From Sweltsa coloradensis (lineage: Eukaryota; Arthropoda; Insecta; Plecoptera; Chloroperlidae), in NCBI GenBank assembly GCA_024449915.1, contig JAMZAV010000352.1:62001-126000 (forward strand): DNA of 64,000 bases, read 5' to 3'. Of the stretch, positions 46,922 to 58,002 are shown one piece after another (position 1 is the stretch's first letter; every line of letters starts with the position of its first letter). Position numbers and translations under genes: made by a program. The notes beneath the pieces are model-generated. The model had not been told where the DNA came from. It saw nothing but the letters and a program-made list of their open reading frames with translations, and made no database searches.

Positions 46922-48072
46922 TAGGGTGACCAAATTTTGAAATAAAAAATCTGGGACAAAGTCATAGCTATATTGGAGAGTGGGTACATTTTCAGATTGC
47001 CCTAAAAGCTATGTAACAGCAGTTTTACATTTTAAATGTGTGTCATTGATTTTATTTACCTGAATTTTACAATCAAGATTATTAAGAACTACATTTACAA
47101 CAAGTTATTTGTGTTGACTTACGGCCAGAAAGAATGGAAAACCCCCTTACTGCATCATTTCATGCAAAGATGGATTTCAAGCGAACTACGACGACGTAGA
47201 TGCCTGAGCCTGAGGCTCTCAAGGTCAGACTGTCGCTTGCTCTTGCTCTTGAATCAGTGTCGCATAGTGGAGTAGAAGAATCACTGTGCTTGTACTTATC
47301 TGATGAATGAATCGACTCCAATATTTTTACAAATCTTTAACAAAAAGCTATAAAAGTCCGTACAAGACACGTCAACAAAATGAGATTTCACAATTGAAAT
47401 TGCTATTATTGTATCGACTTTTAGTCTATTTTTATCGTCCAGCGAGTTTTGCCTCAGTTTTATCGAACTTTTTAGATGTAAAGAAACTTGTCATTACATG
47501 AGTGGCAGCTTTACCGGCAATTGAGGATTTGTGTTTTTTTGATTGCACATGGTTTTTTATGCCGTGCGCCCACCGTGTTCGATTAAATAGGCCGCGTGAC
47601 GGAGAGTACATTTAACCTTGCAATTACTTTCATCACTGCTAGCTAGAAATGCGTATTCTTTTCGCAAATCGTCATTAAAAACACATTCTCGTTTACCCAT
47701 CACAATTACTCACCTGTACTGCAATTGAAACGTTAACAAAAAGTCTAAAACCATACTTTCTTCTCCGACGCACTGCATTGTGACATGCACAATTAAAATA
47801 CAGGAGCTTGACTAACAAAACACACCCCACTCAAGGTCAGGCACTGACTGACAAGGCCCAACACGCGCCCGACTCGACTAGTAGACATAGAGACGAGGCA
47901 TTGCCAACATGAGCAATACAAACTCCACTAAGCGTATTGATAAGATTTCTGAAACACGGTCATTTTCAAATTTCAGGACAAACAGTGTCTCCAAAAACGT
48001 TTTGGAGACACCAGGACACATTACGAAAAAAACGGGACTATCCTGGAATTTCCGCGATGTCTGGTCACCCTA
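46922..48072. mobile_element. hAT element with 8-bp target duplication and decayed finger
   Basis: Perfect ends TAGGGTGACCA and TGGTCACCCTA, bordered by actttgca (46914-46921, 48073-48080). Interior matches 31867-33533, including a decayed minus-strand copy of the transposase zinc-finger exon at about 47500-47710, here broken by stops. Confidence 0.92.
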
Positions 48073-48084
48073 ACTTTGCATGGC

Positions 48085-48400
48085 TTGTTGGTCCAATGAT
48101 TAGTGTCCTTGTTTCCAATGCAGAGAGTTCTGGGTTCAAATCCAGAACATTTTTAGAAGGTTTTTAACTTCTGATATGGATTTGAGTTTATTAATTCTAG
48201 GCTTGGGAATGTGTTGAGTTAAGTCCTAGCAAAAAAGCACAACATATTCTAAGTAAGGTTGTTCCAATTTAGTCTTGTTGATTCTGGCATCACCCGCGGG
48301 TAGAATAGTGTCCAACCTGTTTGATAGGTATTTCCTATTTCAAATGCCAGTCTCTAGTTGGCCATTGTTTGCCTGTCGATGGGTCCGGTGCCTGTTATGT
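48085..48400 (+). mobile_element. tRNA-derived SINE
   Basis: Head tgttggtccaatgattagtg, B box ttctgggttcaaatccagaa, then the family body (ttgttgattctggcatcacc, cgcgggtagaatagtgtcca). Diverged; the distal block is altered. Confidence 0.65.
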
Positions 48401-48650
48401 TGTAAGGCCTAGGTGTAAGGGTTTAGGTCGGGAGGCAGTTAGAAGCCAGGATTACAAGGAAAATACGGGTATTACAAAGAAACACAACTTGTTAGAATAA
48501 TCCAATGTGCTTTGCACGTGCGAGTTCGCATCCCATCCTCGTCGCAAAATGTTATGTTGTAAGGGCTCAGGTTGGGAGGCTGTTAGAAGCCAGGATTACG
48601 AGGAAAATGTGGGTATTACAAAGAAACACGACTTGTTAGAATCGAAGTCA
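48390..48650. repeat. About 150-bp tandem duplication
   Basis: ggttgggaggcagttagaag-type block followed by ccaggattac, gggtattacaaagaaacac and acttgttagaat occurs at about 48396-48500 and 48551-48645. No coding role seen. Confidence 0.7.
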
Positions 48651-48952
48651 TTACCGGAAGTTACCTTTATTTCTTCACCCCCTTCGAAGAACACTCCAAG
48701 TGCAGTGGGGATTTCAAACGACATGACAGTGCCGACTGATTTGGCTTGGTCTGCTTTAAATTAGTCTCCCACTAAAAAATTGAAAATTACCGTAGTTATA
48801 TGTGACTGAGTGGACACACTAAATATGAATATTATTCATGTACATACTATTTAAATTTCAAATGAATGTATACTATGTATTTTCCTATGCTTATGCATAA
48901 AATAAAATAAATTGAATTGAGTCCTCTGTTAATAGTTGTCTGTCTCTTGCAG

Positions 48953-49082
48953 TTGTGTCAACTATGCTTGGCAGGGTGGCTCTTCACTTGGATCCTCAGA
49001 AGACTTCCGCTCGTCGACTGTCACTCGTGAAGAATATGAAGAGGAAGGTCACAATATTTGCTTTGAGCGTTTCAATATCTAG
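48953..49082 (+). CDS. ACTR6: ARP6 exon 6 (stop codon)
   Basis: Acceptor gtctcttgcag ends at 48952. The first base completes an asparagine codon, giving PENCVNYAWQGGSS across the junction, then SSTVTREEYEEEGHNICFER and FNI followed by TAG at 49080-49082. The ending EEGHxxCxExFxI is typical of ARP6. No canonical AATAAA in the next 200 bases. Confidence 0.95.
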
Positions 49083-49343
49083 ATGTAAGCAGTGACGTTT
49101 GACTGATCTGAAAAACAAAATCAATTTATTTTAGCAGTTAACTAAATTAAAAATGAATTAAAGTTTCTGATACAAAAGCTGATTTATTTATAATTAAATC
49201 TAAGGACAGCTAAGTAGGCCTAGAGTCTACTGTAAACAAAAGTGGATGTGTGGTTAGAACTTAGAAGGATGATGTACCGTATTTACTTGATTGCAAGCTG
49301 ACCCTGATTATAAGTTTATCAAACAAAAAAGATTACCTATCAT

Positions 49344-50311
49344 TAGAGATGTGCAAAAATGGTGACAACAAAATTTGCGAATTTTTTTAAAGTTGCAATA
49401 ATCCCTTCAAATTCAGTTTGCACATGAATCTCATGAATTGTGATTTGATGGTACCAATTTCCAATTCGCGAATTTTCGCGAAATTTTAGTTGATACCGCG
49501 AATTAGTGGTGAAATTAGCAATTTTGTGCTTAAATGCGAATTAGGTCACGAAATTTAAAAAAATTACAAAATTTCAAAGTTTTGGTGGAGGTGCCGGGTC
49601 AAAGTCGAAATTAAATTAATACTGGCTGGTACAGTCAGGGTCATATATAAATCAAGAGGTCTGAATCGATATATAATGCTCTCTTTACGTTCCATATTAT
49701 ATTTCTTCTAGGCTTGATAGTTTCTCTGGTGAATAGAGAATTTTCCTTTGACATTTTAGCAGCCATGTTTCTTATTTACGTCGATAATGCAGTTCACAGG
49801 GCGATATAAATAATGACACCAAGAGTTGACCACGAGATGTCGGTGAAAGAGATATCTTTCAGACCTCTTGATTTATATATGACCCTGGCTGTACATATGG
49901 TGGAGGTGCCGGGTCATACAACACGATTGTGAGATCGTAATAATCGTTTGAACGAGAGCAAGCTCAAAATACTTCATATCCATATCAAAAGATATTACAT
50001 AAAAAATACATAATTTCGTAAATTTGGTGGAGGTGCCGGGTAGGCGAAATTAATTCTGGTAAAAACTGTCGGAAACTTTGAAAACTGAAGGCTGAAATTG
50101 AGCTTAAACTTAAAACTGATCCTGAACTTCACTCTCATGAGCTTGTTTTTCTTTCAAATCATTAAAATCAATCTAATTTTCCTGAAACTTTTTTTTTTTT
50201 TTAAGTTGTGCATGAGAAAATTGTGTTTTTTGGTAAATCGCGACAAATCGCGAATTTTAAATTTTAAGGCGCGAATTATCAAACTTTAAAAAACATTTTT
50301 GCACATCTCTA
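49344..50311. mobile_element. hAT-like element with TAGAGATGTGCAAAAATG ends
   Basis: The 18-bp ends are perfect inverse repeats. cctatcat borders the left end (49336-49343) and lies six bases past the right end (50318-50325); the extra six bases are GGCCTA, so the duplication is exact once these are set aside. The interior repeats ggtggaggtgccgggt three times and holds a nested element (49632-49891). Confidence 0.85.
49632..49891. mobile_element. Tc1/mariner-type MITE nested in the hAT element
   Basis: Ends cagtcagggtcatatataaa and tttatatatgaccctggctg are inverted for about 33 bp (including aagaggtctga) and bordered by TA on both sides. 260 bp, non-coding. Confidence 0.8.
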
Positions 50312-50681
50312 GGCCTACCTATCATGCAATTGATTCCAAGCGAAAGTGCCTTTTTCAACTGCAAAAATGTGTCAAAAAATGTAGGCTTGCAATCAGGTAA
50401 AATACGAGTAGGCCTACTATTCTTATTTAAACTCTGCTATACGGTACCCTATTATTCTTAGTAAAAGAGCATGTGTAGAAAAATCATGCCGGCTGATTTT
50501 GTGAAGAAATTAGATGACAGTTTTTATTTCATCATAAACCTCTGTACTTCTAGATGAATAATTTCCATGGTGTCAATCTATGGCCCTTGGCATATAGTAT
50601 TGGTGACATCATCAAGATGGCCATCATCAAAGCTAATACAATTGCCCATATAATACTATGAAACTATCCCGCTAGATAATA

Positions 50682-50790
50682 CATACCTGCCAGTTTTACG
50701 AATTATTCGTAAAATTTACGAAAATGGTAGTCATTTACCATTTTACGATTGCCCTGTCAATTTTAAAAATTTTTCAATTTTTAAAAATTT

Positions 50791-50833
<43 letters not shown>

Positions 50834-51168
50834 AAATCGTTATTTTATATTTAAAACTGGCGCGCCGTGTAAATTTCACGTTTCTTGCCTTCCTTGGTAT
50901 GTGTAACCCCGTTCCCCCTCACGCCCGCCCACCCTACCCCCTCCATCGAACATGCTGAGAAAAAAAAGAATGATTAAAGTGTCCCCAAACTCACTAAACG
51001 CACCAAATTGCACCAAGATTGTTAAAAAAATCCGGGGGGCAAGCCACCCGACCCCCCACTTTGCTGGGGGCTCGCCCCCCAGACCCCCCGGTTGCCGCTA
51101 GCCACCTCATTTGCCCTTAAGTCTGTTTGGGGACTTTACGAATTTAGGAATTCAAACTTGGTAGGTAT
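50682..51168. mobile_element. hAT-like MITE with 8-bp target duplication
   Basis: Ends catacctgccag and the inverse ttggtaggtat, bordered by agataata (50674-50681, 51169-51176). A T-run of over 30 bases is at 50795-50828. A C/G-rich hairpin (ctgggggctcgccccccag, 51064-51081) lies about 90 bp from the right end. Confidence 0.75.
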
Positions 51169-51173
51169 AGATA

Positions 51174-51843
51174 ATAGGGAAACACCAAAGTCGTTGTTAA
51201 ACGAGTGAGTGAGCCATGTGTATAGTACCCGGTATCATTCCCCATACTGGGCTAGATCCAGCCTTAGGTATATAGGAGGAAAGGGGATGTTCCCGGGTAC
51301 TCAACACTTGACTCACTCACTCGTTTAACAACGACTTTGGCGTTTCCCTAGTTTAAATTGAACATTCAAAATGCGAATCGTGTTCAAAACGTATTAGCGT
51401 GAAACATTAACAAATTTCCAAGATAAAACAAAATCATCTAATTTTTATTTCCCATTTAACAGCCCTCAAAAATAATGTGGGTGTAAAAATATAAAAAAGT
51501 TTGAATTAACGGGTATCGAACCCCAACCCTCCGTGCGGTAGGCTAAATACTTACCACTAGGCCATGCAAGCCACATGATCTCGTCCCGCTAGCTGCTACT
51601 AAACAAATGCTACCGATATTTTAAAAATCACATTTTTATTTATTGTAGGATTAAATCGCAATGGATCTAGCTGATTTTGTTGACAGTTCTCAGTAAACTC
51701 GTACCGGATGTCTGTTTTAAATTTCAGCCCAATCTGTTCAGCGGTTCGGCTGATTTTGGACGTACAGACAGACACACAGAATCACACAATGAGGGCCATT
51801 TGAGTTGAATGGAGACACTCAGTCGCTCCGCTTCCTCGTTTAA
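51174..51843 (-). mobile_element. Helitron-like element, tandem copy 1 of 3
   Basis: Minus 5' end TTAAACGAGGAAGCGGAGCG (51843); minus 3' end at 51174, where CTAG is mutated to ATAG. 51174-51351 is a double-ended palindrome. A tRNA-like stretch (minus: A box tggcctagtggtaagtattt, B box ggggttcgatacccgtt) lies at about 51515-51575, and a cagacagacacacag run follows. Confidence 0.75.
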
Positions 51844-51846
51844 TAA

Positions 51847-52498
51847 CTAGGGAAACGCCAAAGTCGTTGTTAAACGAGTGAGTGAAACATGTGTATAGTA
51901 CCCGGTATCATTCCCCATACTGGGCTAGATCCAGCCTTAGGTACTCTTAAGTTTTTTTTTCTTTTTCAAGGTAACACTTGGCTCACACACCCGTTTAACA
52001 TCGACTTTGGCGTTTTCCTAGTTTAAATTGAACATTCCATTTGCGAATCGTGTTCAAAACGTATTAGAGTGAAACATTTACAAATTTCCAAGATAAAACA
52101 AAATCACCTAATTTTTATTTCACATTTCACATCCCTCAAAAATAATATGTAGGTGTAAAAATATAAAAAAGTTCAAAACTAACGGGAATCGAAACCCAAC
52201 CCTCCGTGCGGTAGGCTCTATGCTTACCACTATGCCATGGCAGACATGTAGAGCTCGTCCCGCTAGCAGCTACTAAACAAATGGTATCGATATTTTAAAA
52301 AATCAGGGATTAAATCGTAATGGATCTAGCTGATTTTGTTAACAGTTCTCAGTAAACTCGTGCCGGATGTCTGTTTAAAATTTCAGCGCAATCTGTTCAG
52401 CGGTTCGGCTGATTTTCGACGTACAGACAGACAGAATCACAGAATGAGAGCCGTTTGAGTTCAATGGAGACACTCAGTCGCTCCGCTCCCTCGTTTAA
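51847..52498 (-). mobile_element. Helitron-like element, tandem copy 2 of 3
   Basis: Same layout as its neighbour, with 3' CTAG at 51847 and 5' TTAAACGAGGGAGCGGAGCG at 52498. The tRNA-like stretch is at about 52180-52245. Only three bases separate it from copy 1. Confidence 0.78.
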
Positions 52499-52529
52499 TA
52501 ATTTTGTAAGCATCATACTTAAGATATTA

Positions 52530-53139
52530 CTAGGGAAACGCCAAAGTCGTTGTTAAACGAGTGAGTTAGCCAAGTGTTTTTACTTCTAAAACCGGACCGT
52601 CTGGTCACCTTACAGGAACTCACTCTGCTTGCCACAATAATTTTTTAAATTAAACATTCAAAATGCGAATCGTGTTCAAAACGTATTAGCGCGAAACATT
52701 AACAAATTTCCAAGATTAAACAAAATCACCTAATTTTTATTTCCCATTTAACACCCCTCAAAAATAATATGTGGGTGTAAAATTATAAAAAAGTTAGAAC
52801 TGATGGGTATCGAACCCCATCCATCCGTGCGGTAGGCTAAATGGTTACCACTAGGCCATGCAGGCCACGTCAACCTCGTCCCGCTAACTGCTACGAAACA
52901 AATGCCATTGATATTATTAAAAATCACATTTTTATTTATTGTAGGCTTCAATCGCAATGGATCAAGCTGTTTTTGTTAACAGTTCTTAGTAAACTCGTAC
53001 CGAATGTCTGTTTAAAATTTCAGCGCAATCTGTTCAGCGGTTCGGCTGATTTTCGACGTACAGACAGACAGACAGAATCACAGAATGAGAGCCGTTTGAG
53101 TTGAATGGAGACACTCAGTCGCTCCGCTCCCTCGTTTAA
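52530..53139 (-). mobile_element. Helitron-like element, tandem copy 3 of 3
   Basis: 3' CTAG at 52530 and 5' TTAAACGAGGGAGCGGAGCG at 53139; tRNA-like stretch at about 52800-52860. The opposite-facing second CTAG end of the palindromic module is lost in this copy. Confidence 0.75.
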
Positions 53140-53143
53140 TTAG

Positions 53144-53490
53144 GCTATAAATAAATAAATAAATTCTTGTTTAGAGTCTAGTCTACTCACTTAGTCATAT
53201 AACTGATTTTCAGTGGTGGGGGACATTAAAACAAAGCGACCAAGCCCGACGCAATCGGCGAGTGAGCGATAACCAACCAAAGATCGATATTTTTTAATAT
53301 GTATAGGAAATACGTATAGAACACCCGCGGATCAACACCAGAATCAACAAGGCTGATTCAGAACAACTTTTTTTCAATTTATTATGTGCCTCGTTGCTAG
53401 GATGGCTCTTAAGTCACCGTTTACTAATTCTTAAGACAAGAACTGATGGACTTAAGTCCAGTTTAAAAACTTCTGCCTAAAGCGGCCATG
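53144..53490 (-). mobile_element. SINE with ATTT-rich tail
   Basis: Minus-strand copy of the tRNA-SINE body (gatcgatatttttt antisense, cacccgcggatcaacaccag) with the longest 3' part: ctgattttcagtggtggggg and a tail of ataaataaataaataaa on plus. The head is degraded (cttctgcctaaagcgg). Confidence 0.7.
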
Positions 53491-54623
53491 AAAAAACTAA
53501 AAAATATCAACAATAATTTTGCACTAGGCATATGATTGTTTGCTTTTTTTAGTTTGACTATAAAATATAAATTATCTTATGTGCTTGAGTTGATAGTGCC
53601 TAACCTGGTTTAGTGATGAGTGGAGAGGCTAGGACTAGGAGCCAACAGTTAACCTTGAAAGAGTTTGGCAGCTATGTAGAGTTGAAGTTGAAGGTCCCAT
53701 AAAAATAACATTACGACAAAATGTTTTGGCTTGAACAGCCTTGTTCATCCGGCGGAGTTGTATGTATGTGTGAGCACGTGAACAAGAGGTAATGTTTATT
53801 ATTGTCTATTATTATTGTTTATTACAAACTTTTATTTTCATATAAACTAATTTTTAAATTTATGCTCTTTATTCAAAACTCATCGAGATTGACATTGAAT
53901 CGACTTTTGACTGGAATTTGGCATGTAGCCGTAGACCTTTATTTATATTGGCATCGGATGTAGCATTTTAAAATTTAATTGGAAAATATGTAACATATCA
54001 GGCCTAGTTGGTAATATTAGGTAATTTATTTTCAAATATTGAGGATATATTGAGGAATTTGCACTAAATTTAATAATTTGCATAAATATACTGAAAAGCG
54101 GTGATATTTCAAAATCAAAATTTGCAAAGAAACGTATTTTGCACACCCTGAAATGCCAAGATGATTTTGAGGTAAAATTTAAAACTATTATATTTCATTT
54201 TATTGATTTGTTTATTTCTACAAGTTTTTAGTAGGGTGCAATTGGCATTCTAGTAGTCAACCACCTGTGCCCTGTCTAATCTGATTCACTAGTATCGCCA
54301 ATGCTGTGTAGTAAAATTTCCCTTTTCCACAATTTTTTTGGGTGATTTTTAGTCATTTCATTTCATTTCTTTATTCCATAAATAAACATACACTGAAATA
54401 ATTGAAGGGTGTCATGCAAGCTCAAGTCTACTTTTTTTTTTTTATTATCTTTTGTCTATTTCTTTAGTTTAGTCCCTAGCATTAGGCACCTGGATCCAGG
54501 TAAATAAACAATTCAATGTTAAGAATTTTTACCATATAAATTGCTTCCTTGCATATTTTTTTCATATAATACACTATAATTTTGCCAACATCTTGTGATT
54601 ATTGATACATTTAACATGTCTTG
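53491..54623. other. Intergenic sequence without gene
   Basis: Contains the inverse relative of 46812-46905 at about 53600-53700; otherwise AT-rich with no feature. Confidence 0.45.
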
Positions 54624-55378
54624 TTAGACGAGGGAGCGTAGCGACTGAGGATTTTCCATTCAAGAAATATGGCTCTTCCGTGACTATGTGTGTCTGTACG
54701 TCAAAAATCAGCCGAATCGATGAACAGATTGCGCTGAAATTTTAAACAGACATCTGGTACAAGTTTACTGAGAACTGCTAACAAAATCAGCTAGATCCAT
54801 TGCGATTTAAACCTACAAGAAATAATAAATTGAAAAATAGGCTTCCAATGTTTAGAAATTATTTTAACAACAATGGTTTTGATTCTAAAAAAAATAATTG
54901 TTTGTTATTTGCCTGGCCGTGAAATGCCGTGCCCAAAGTTTATCAAATCTGGCACGCTCAAGGTACCCCCAAATTCTGCTCCGAGATTGAGTAAACCTTG
55001 CAATCTTTACACGTATTTCGTACTGGCTATGTTTTCCATAGTATTGTCACAGATGATGGACTACACTGTGTTATATGCATTTCAAAACATGTTTAATAAT
55101 TTTTAAAATACAATCCAGAAATTACGAAATCTTTCCCGACCAGGGGATTGAACTCACGTCTCCCACATTTCGGCTATAAAGGGCGCCTTGGCCAACTAGA
55201 CTAGGGAAACGCCAAAGTCGTTGATAGACGAGTGAGTGAGCCATGTGTTGAATACCCGGTATCATTCCCCATACTGGGCTAGATCCAGACTTAGGTATAG
55301 GGGAGGAAAGGGGATGTTCCCGGGTACTCAACACATGGGTCACTCACTCGTCTATCAACGACTTTGGCGTCTCCCTAG
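54624..55378 (+). mobile_element. Helitron-like element with tRNA-like body
   Basis: 5' end TTAGACGAGGGAGCGTAGCG (54624), 3' end with CGTCTATCAACGACTTTGGC and CTCCCTAG bordered by T (55378). The last 178 bp (55201-55378) are a double-ended palindrome. Before it, at about 55130-55195, is an inverse tRNA-like stretch (minus: tggccaaggcgcccttta, gagttcaatcccctgg). Confidence 0.75.
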
Positions 55379-55832
55379 TAACTGCCCACACACGAGCACT
55401 GTGCTTATGTGGGCTTCTCTCGATGATGCTCTTCTTTTGTGTTTGTTCTATGTACCATCATGTATCTCTTTTTTTCTTGAGAATAAATATTTTTCTGAAC
55501 TGAACTGTACTTACTAAGTTTATTTCTTTTTTCTTTCTTTTCTTTTCTTTTATTTCTCTTTCTTTTCTTTTTTTCCCACCCTTTTTTATTTAGTACATTA
55601 ATTAAATAAATTTAACATCCTTTTTTAATTTGTTACCAAAATCATTGTGTTTTGATACATTGTTGTTGTACTATTAGTATTTCAAATATTTACTTAACTG
55701 TTCGTTCATTGCTGTATCTGCATCTATGTAAGTAGATTTATTTAGTTGTCCTCCTTTGTAAATCAGTTTTTTTAACTGAATAGGATAGACGTTAAATAAA
55801 TAAATAAATAAAATAGTATTATGTTTCCATAA
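55379..55832. other. Intergenic, T-rich
   Basis: Long pyrimidine run at 55527-55575. aactgaataggatagacgtt followed by aaataaataaata at about 55778-55810 is a retroposon tail also seen at 35405-35438 (aactgaatatgatagagtag). Confidence 0.5.
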
Positions 55833-56584
55833 CTAGGCCGCTTCGCGAACGCTTTTTCCAGTCGCGTTAATGGATGAGCTTTTTTTTGAATATTTCTGTC
55901 CAATGATTATGTTTTTATGTGGAATCTCATTACTTTTTCTTAGTTACTTGATATTACTTGTTCATTATACACCTGTATAAAAGGCTTATATTAAAACCTT
56001 TATTTCTATGAATTTTGACCAACTTTTTTAACTTTTTCTTTCAAGAGGTACTACATCACCATAATCTTTATATCAATGTAAAATATGAACGTTGTACCCC
56101 CACCCGTTTTATCAGAATCGGCCCAAATATCACAAAAATATCGTATTAAAAACCTGAGAAAAAATTGTAAAAGTACGATTTCTATAAGATATATTTTTTC
56201 AAATGTCTCTAAAATCATAACATATATGATTTCAGTGATTTTAAACGTTCCTATAAAGTTTCATCAATATCGAAGTAGCCGTTTGCCAAATATCACGAAA
56301 ATATCGCACTAAAAATCGAAAAAAATCGTAAAAGTACGATATTTATGAGAAATATTTCTTCGATTGTACCCAAAAACAATACAGCTCTAAGTTCAGACAT
56401 TTCAAAGGTCCCCTCAAATTTTCATCAAGATCGCATAATGCCGTTTGCCCGGTAGAGAGCGAACAAACAGACAAAAAAACTGACAAAAACAAAACGCCCG
56501 AGCTATTTTTCTTGGGGTAACGTAAGTGAAAAAACAAACAAAAAAACACAAAGTCAAATTGAAGTCTTTGCTTCGCTCATCCAA
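55833..56584 (-). mobile_element. Helitron-like element
   Basis: Minus 5' end TTGGATGAGCGAAGCAAAG (56584); minus 3' end has GCTCATCCA, hairpin AACGC...GCGTT, then a variant spacer and CCTAG bordered by T (55833). Body repeats cgtaaaagtacgat words. Confidence 0.65.
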
Positions 56585-57215
56585 AAAGCTAAGTAAAGAT
56601 TTAAGTAAAGTGGTAGGTACATCCTCTTTTCCAAAACAACTAGCTCAGTGGACTTGTAATGAATCGTAATTAAAAGTGACATAAAAGATTGAAATAGACT
56701 TCCACTGGTTTATTTTATTTGTTTTTATTTTATAGTTTATGGTGCTATTACTAGTGTTCTATGCAGGTTAGTGGTTTATGCGGGAAAAATTCTGCAATGT
56801 AAACCATGGATTAAATCAATGTGTAAACATACGCAGGAATTGCAAAATCATTGCATTTTCATTACAACTCGAGTTTCAACTCATGTAGCCCTAGAACGCT
56901 AGAAATAACAACGAATTAAATAGAGCCCCAACCTTAAAAAATCTCAGTATTTAAATTTAACCAGTCATCATGATCCCAAATTAGCACGATTTATTTGAGG
57001 ACAGCACCTTGAACTATACATAGTAGGTACCTAGGCCTAGGCCCTAGTATTTTCTAAGAAAATCCAACGATAATCCTGGTGGTGACTGGCTGTATACCAC
57101 TTTTTAAATACCCAGTACCACACTTTTTTTTCTTTTCGCCATGTTATAAGAATGGCTTGTATCCAAAGAAGTAGGGCCTACTGTGGAAGGAAGAAGGCCT
57201 AGGTACCTTCAAAAC
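56585..57215. other. Intergenic sequence
   Basis: No gene or repeat recognised. Confidence 0.5.
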
Positions 57216-57217
57216 CA

Positions 57218-57218
<1 letters not shown>

Positions 57219-57249
<31 letters not shown>

Positions 57250-57840
57250 GTCTTTATTTAGCGTCACTGTGCTATTGGTACAAACACATTACATGTTATA
57301 ATTTTACTACAAGTAGGTATCTACATTATAGTAAAAGTACATTTTCAATCTTACCCAATACCTTGAGTTATAATAATTAATTATAACTCAGAATCTAAAA
57401 TTATTTATTTATTAAACAAAATAGTCAAAATTCTCTCCCCCACTTTATCAAATATTCGGTTACTTTATTTCTAAATTCCTTTGTACTAATTGCCATTCTA
57501 ATGTTATATGACACCCTTGTAAAACAATGACTTGCACATTAGTTGTTTATTGAGTATAAACTGTTCATTGCACTTCTGGTCTCATAATTGTGCATCTCAT
57601 CAATTCTAACAATTCTATTTGGTAACAATCCTTTTTCTAATTTATAAAGATGAGTCACACCACACAACTCTATTTCTTGTTCAATATTCAACCATTCCAA
57701 ACAATTTAGCATATTTTTTATGGACACATATCTACTGCATTTGAGAATTACCCTCATGCCTCTATTTTGGAGGATCTGCAGTCTCCTTACATAAGTAACA
57801 TACACTTGATTGATAAAGTACCGATTAATAAAGTATGCCT
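57219..57840 (-). pseudogene. LINE 3' end: ORF2 C-terminus and (AAT)n tail, copy A
   Basis: The minus frame 57805-57539 encodes VRRLQILQNRGMRVILKCSR, then MLNCLEWLNIEQEIEL and THLYKLEKGLLP, the C-terminal domain found after the reverse transcriptase in CR1/jockey-like LINEs. The 3' UTR ends in an AAT microsatellite at 57219-57248. 5'-truncated. The family differs from the macro-domain LINE, whose tail is tactc. Confidence 0.8.
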
Positions 57841-58002
57841 TGCAATGTAGGCCTATCTTGCATTTTCATGATTGTACTAGGCCTACCAAAACTTTGTCAT
57901 CCATTATTCATAATAATATTAGTTTTGGCATAATATAAAACCTCAGATTCTTAGATCAATTAAATGTAAGACTAATTATTGTTTTCTATGAATCTAGATT
58001 GA

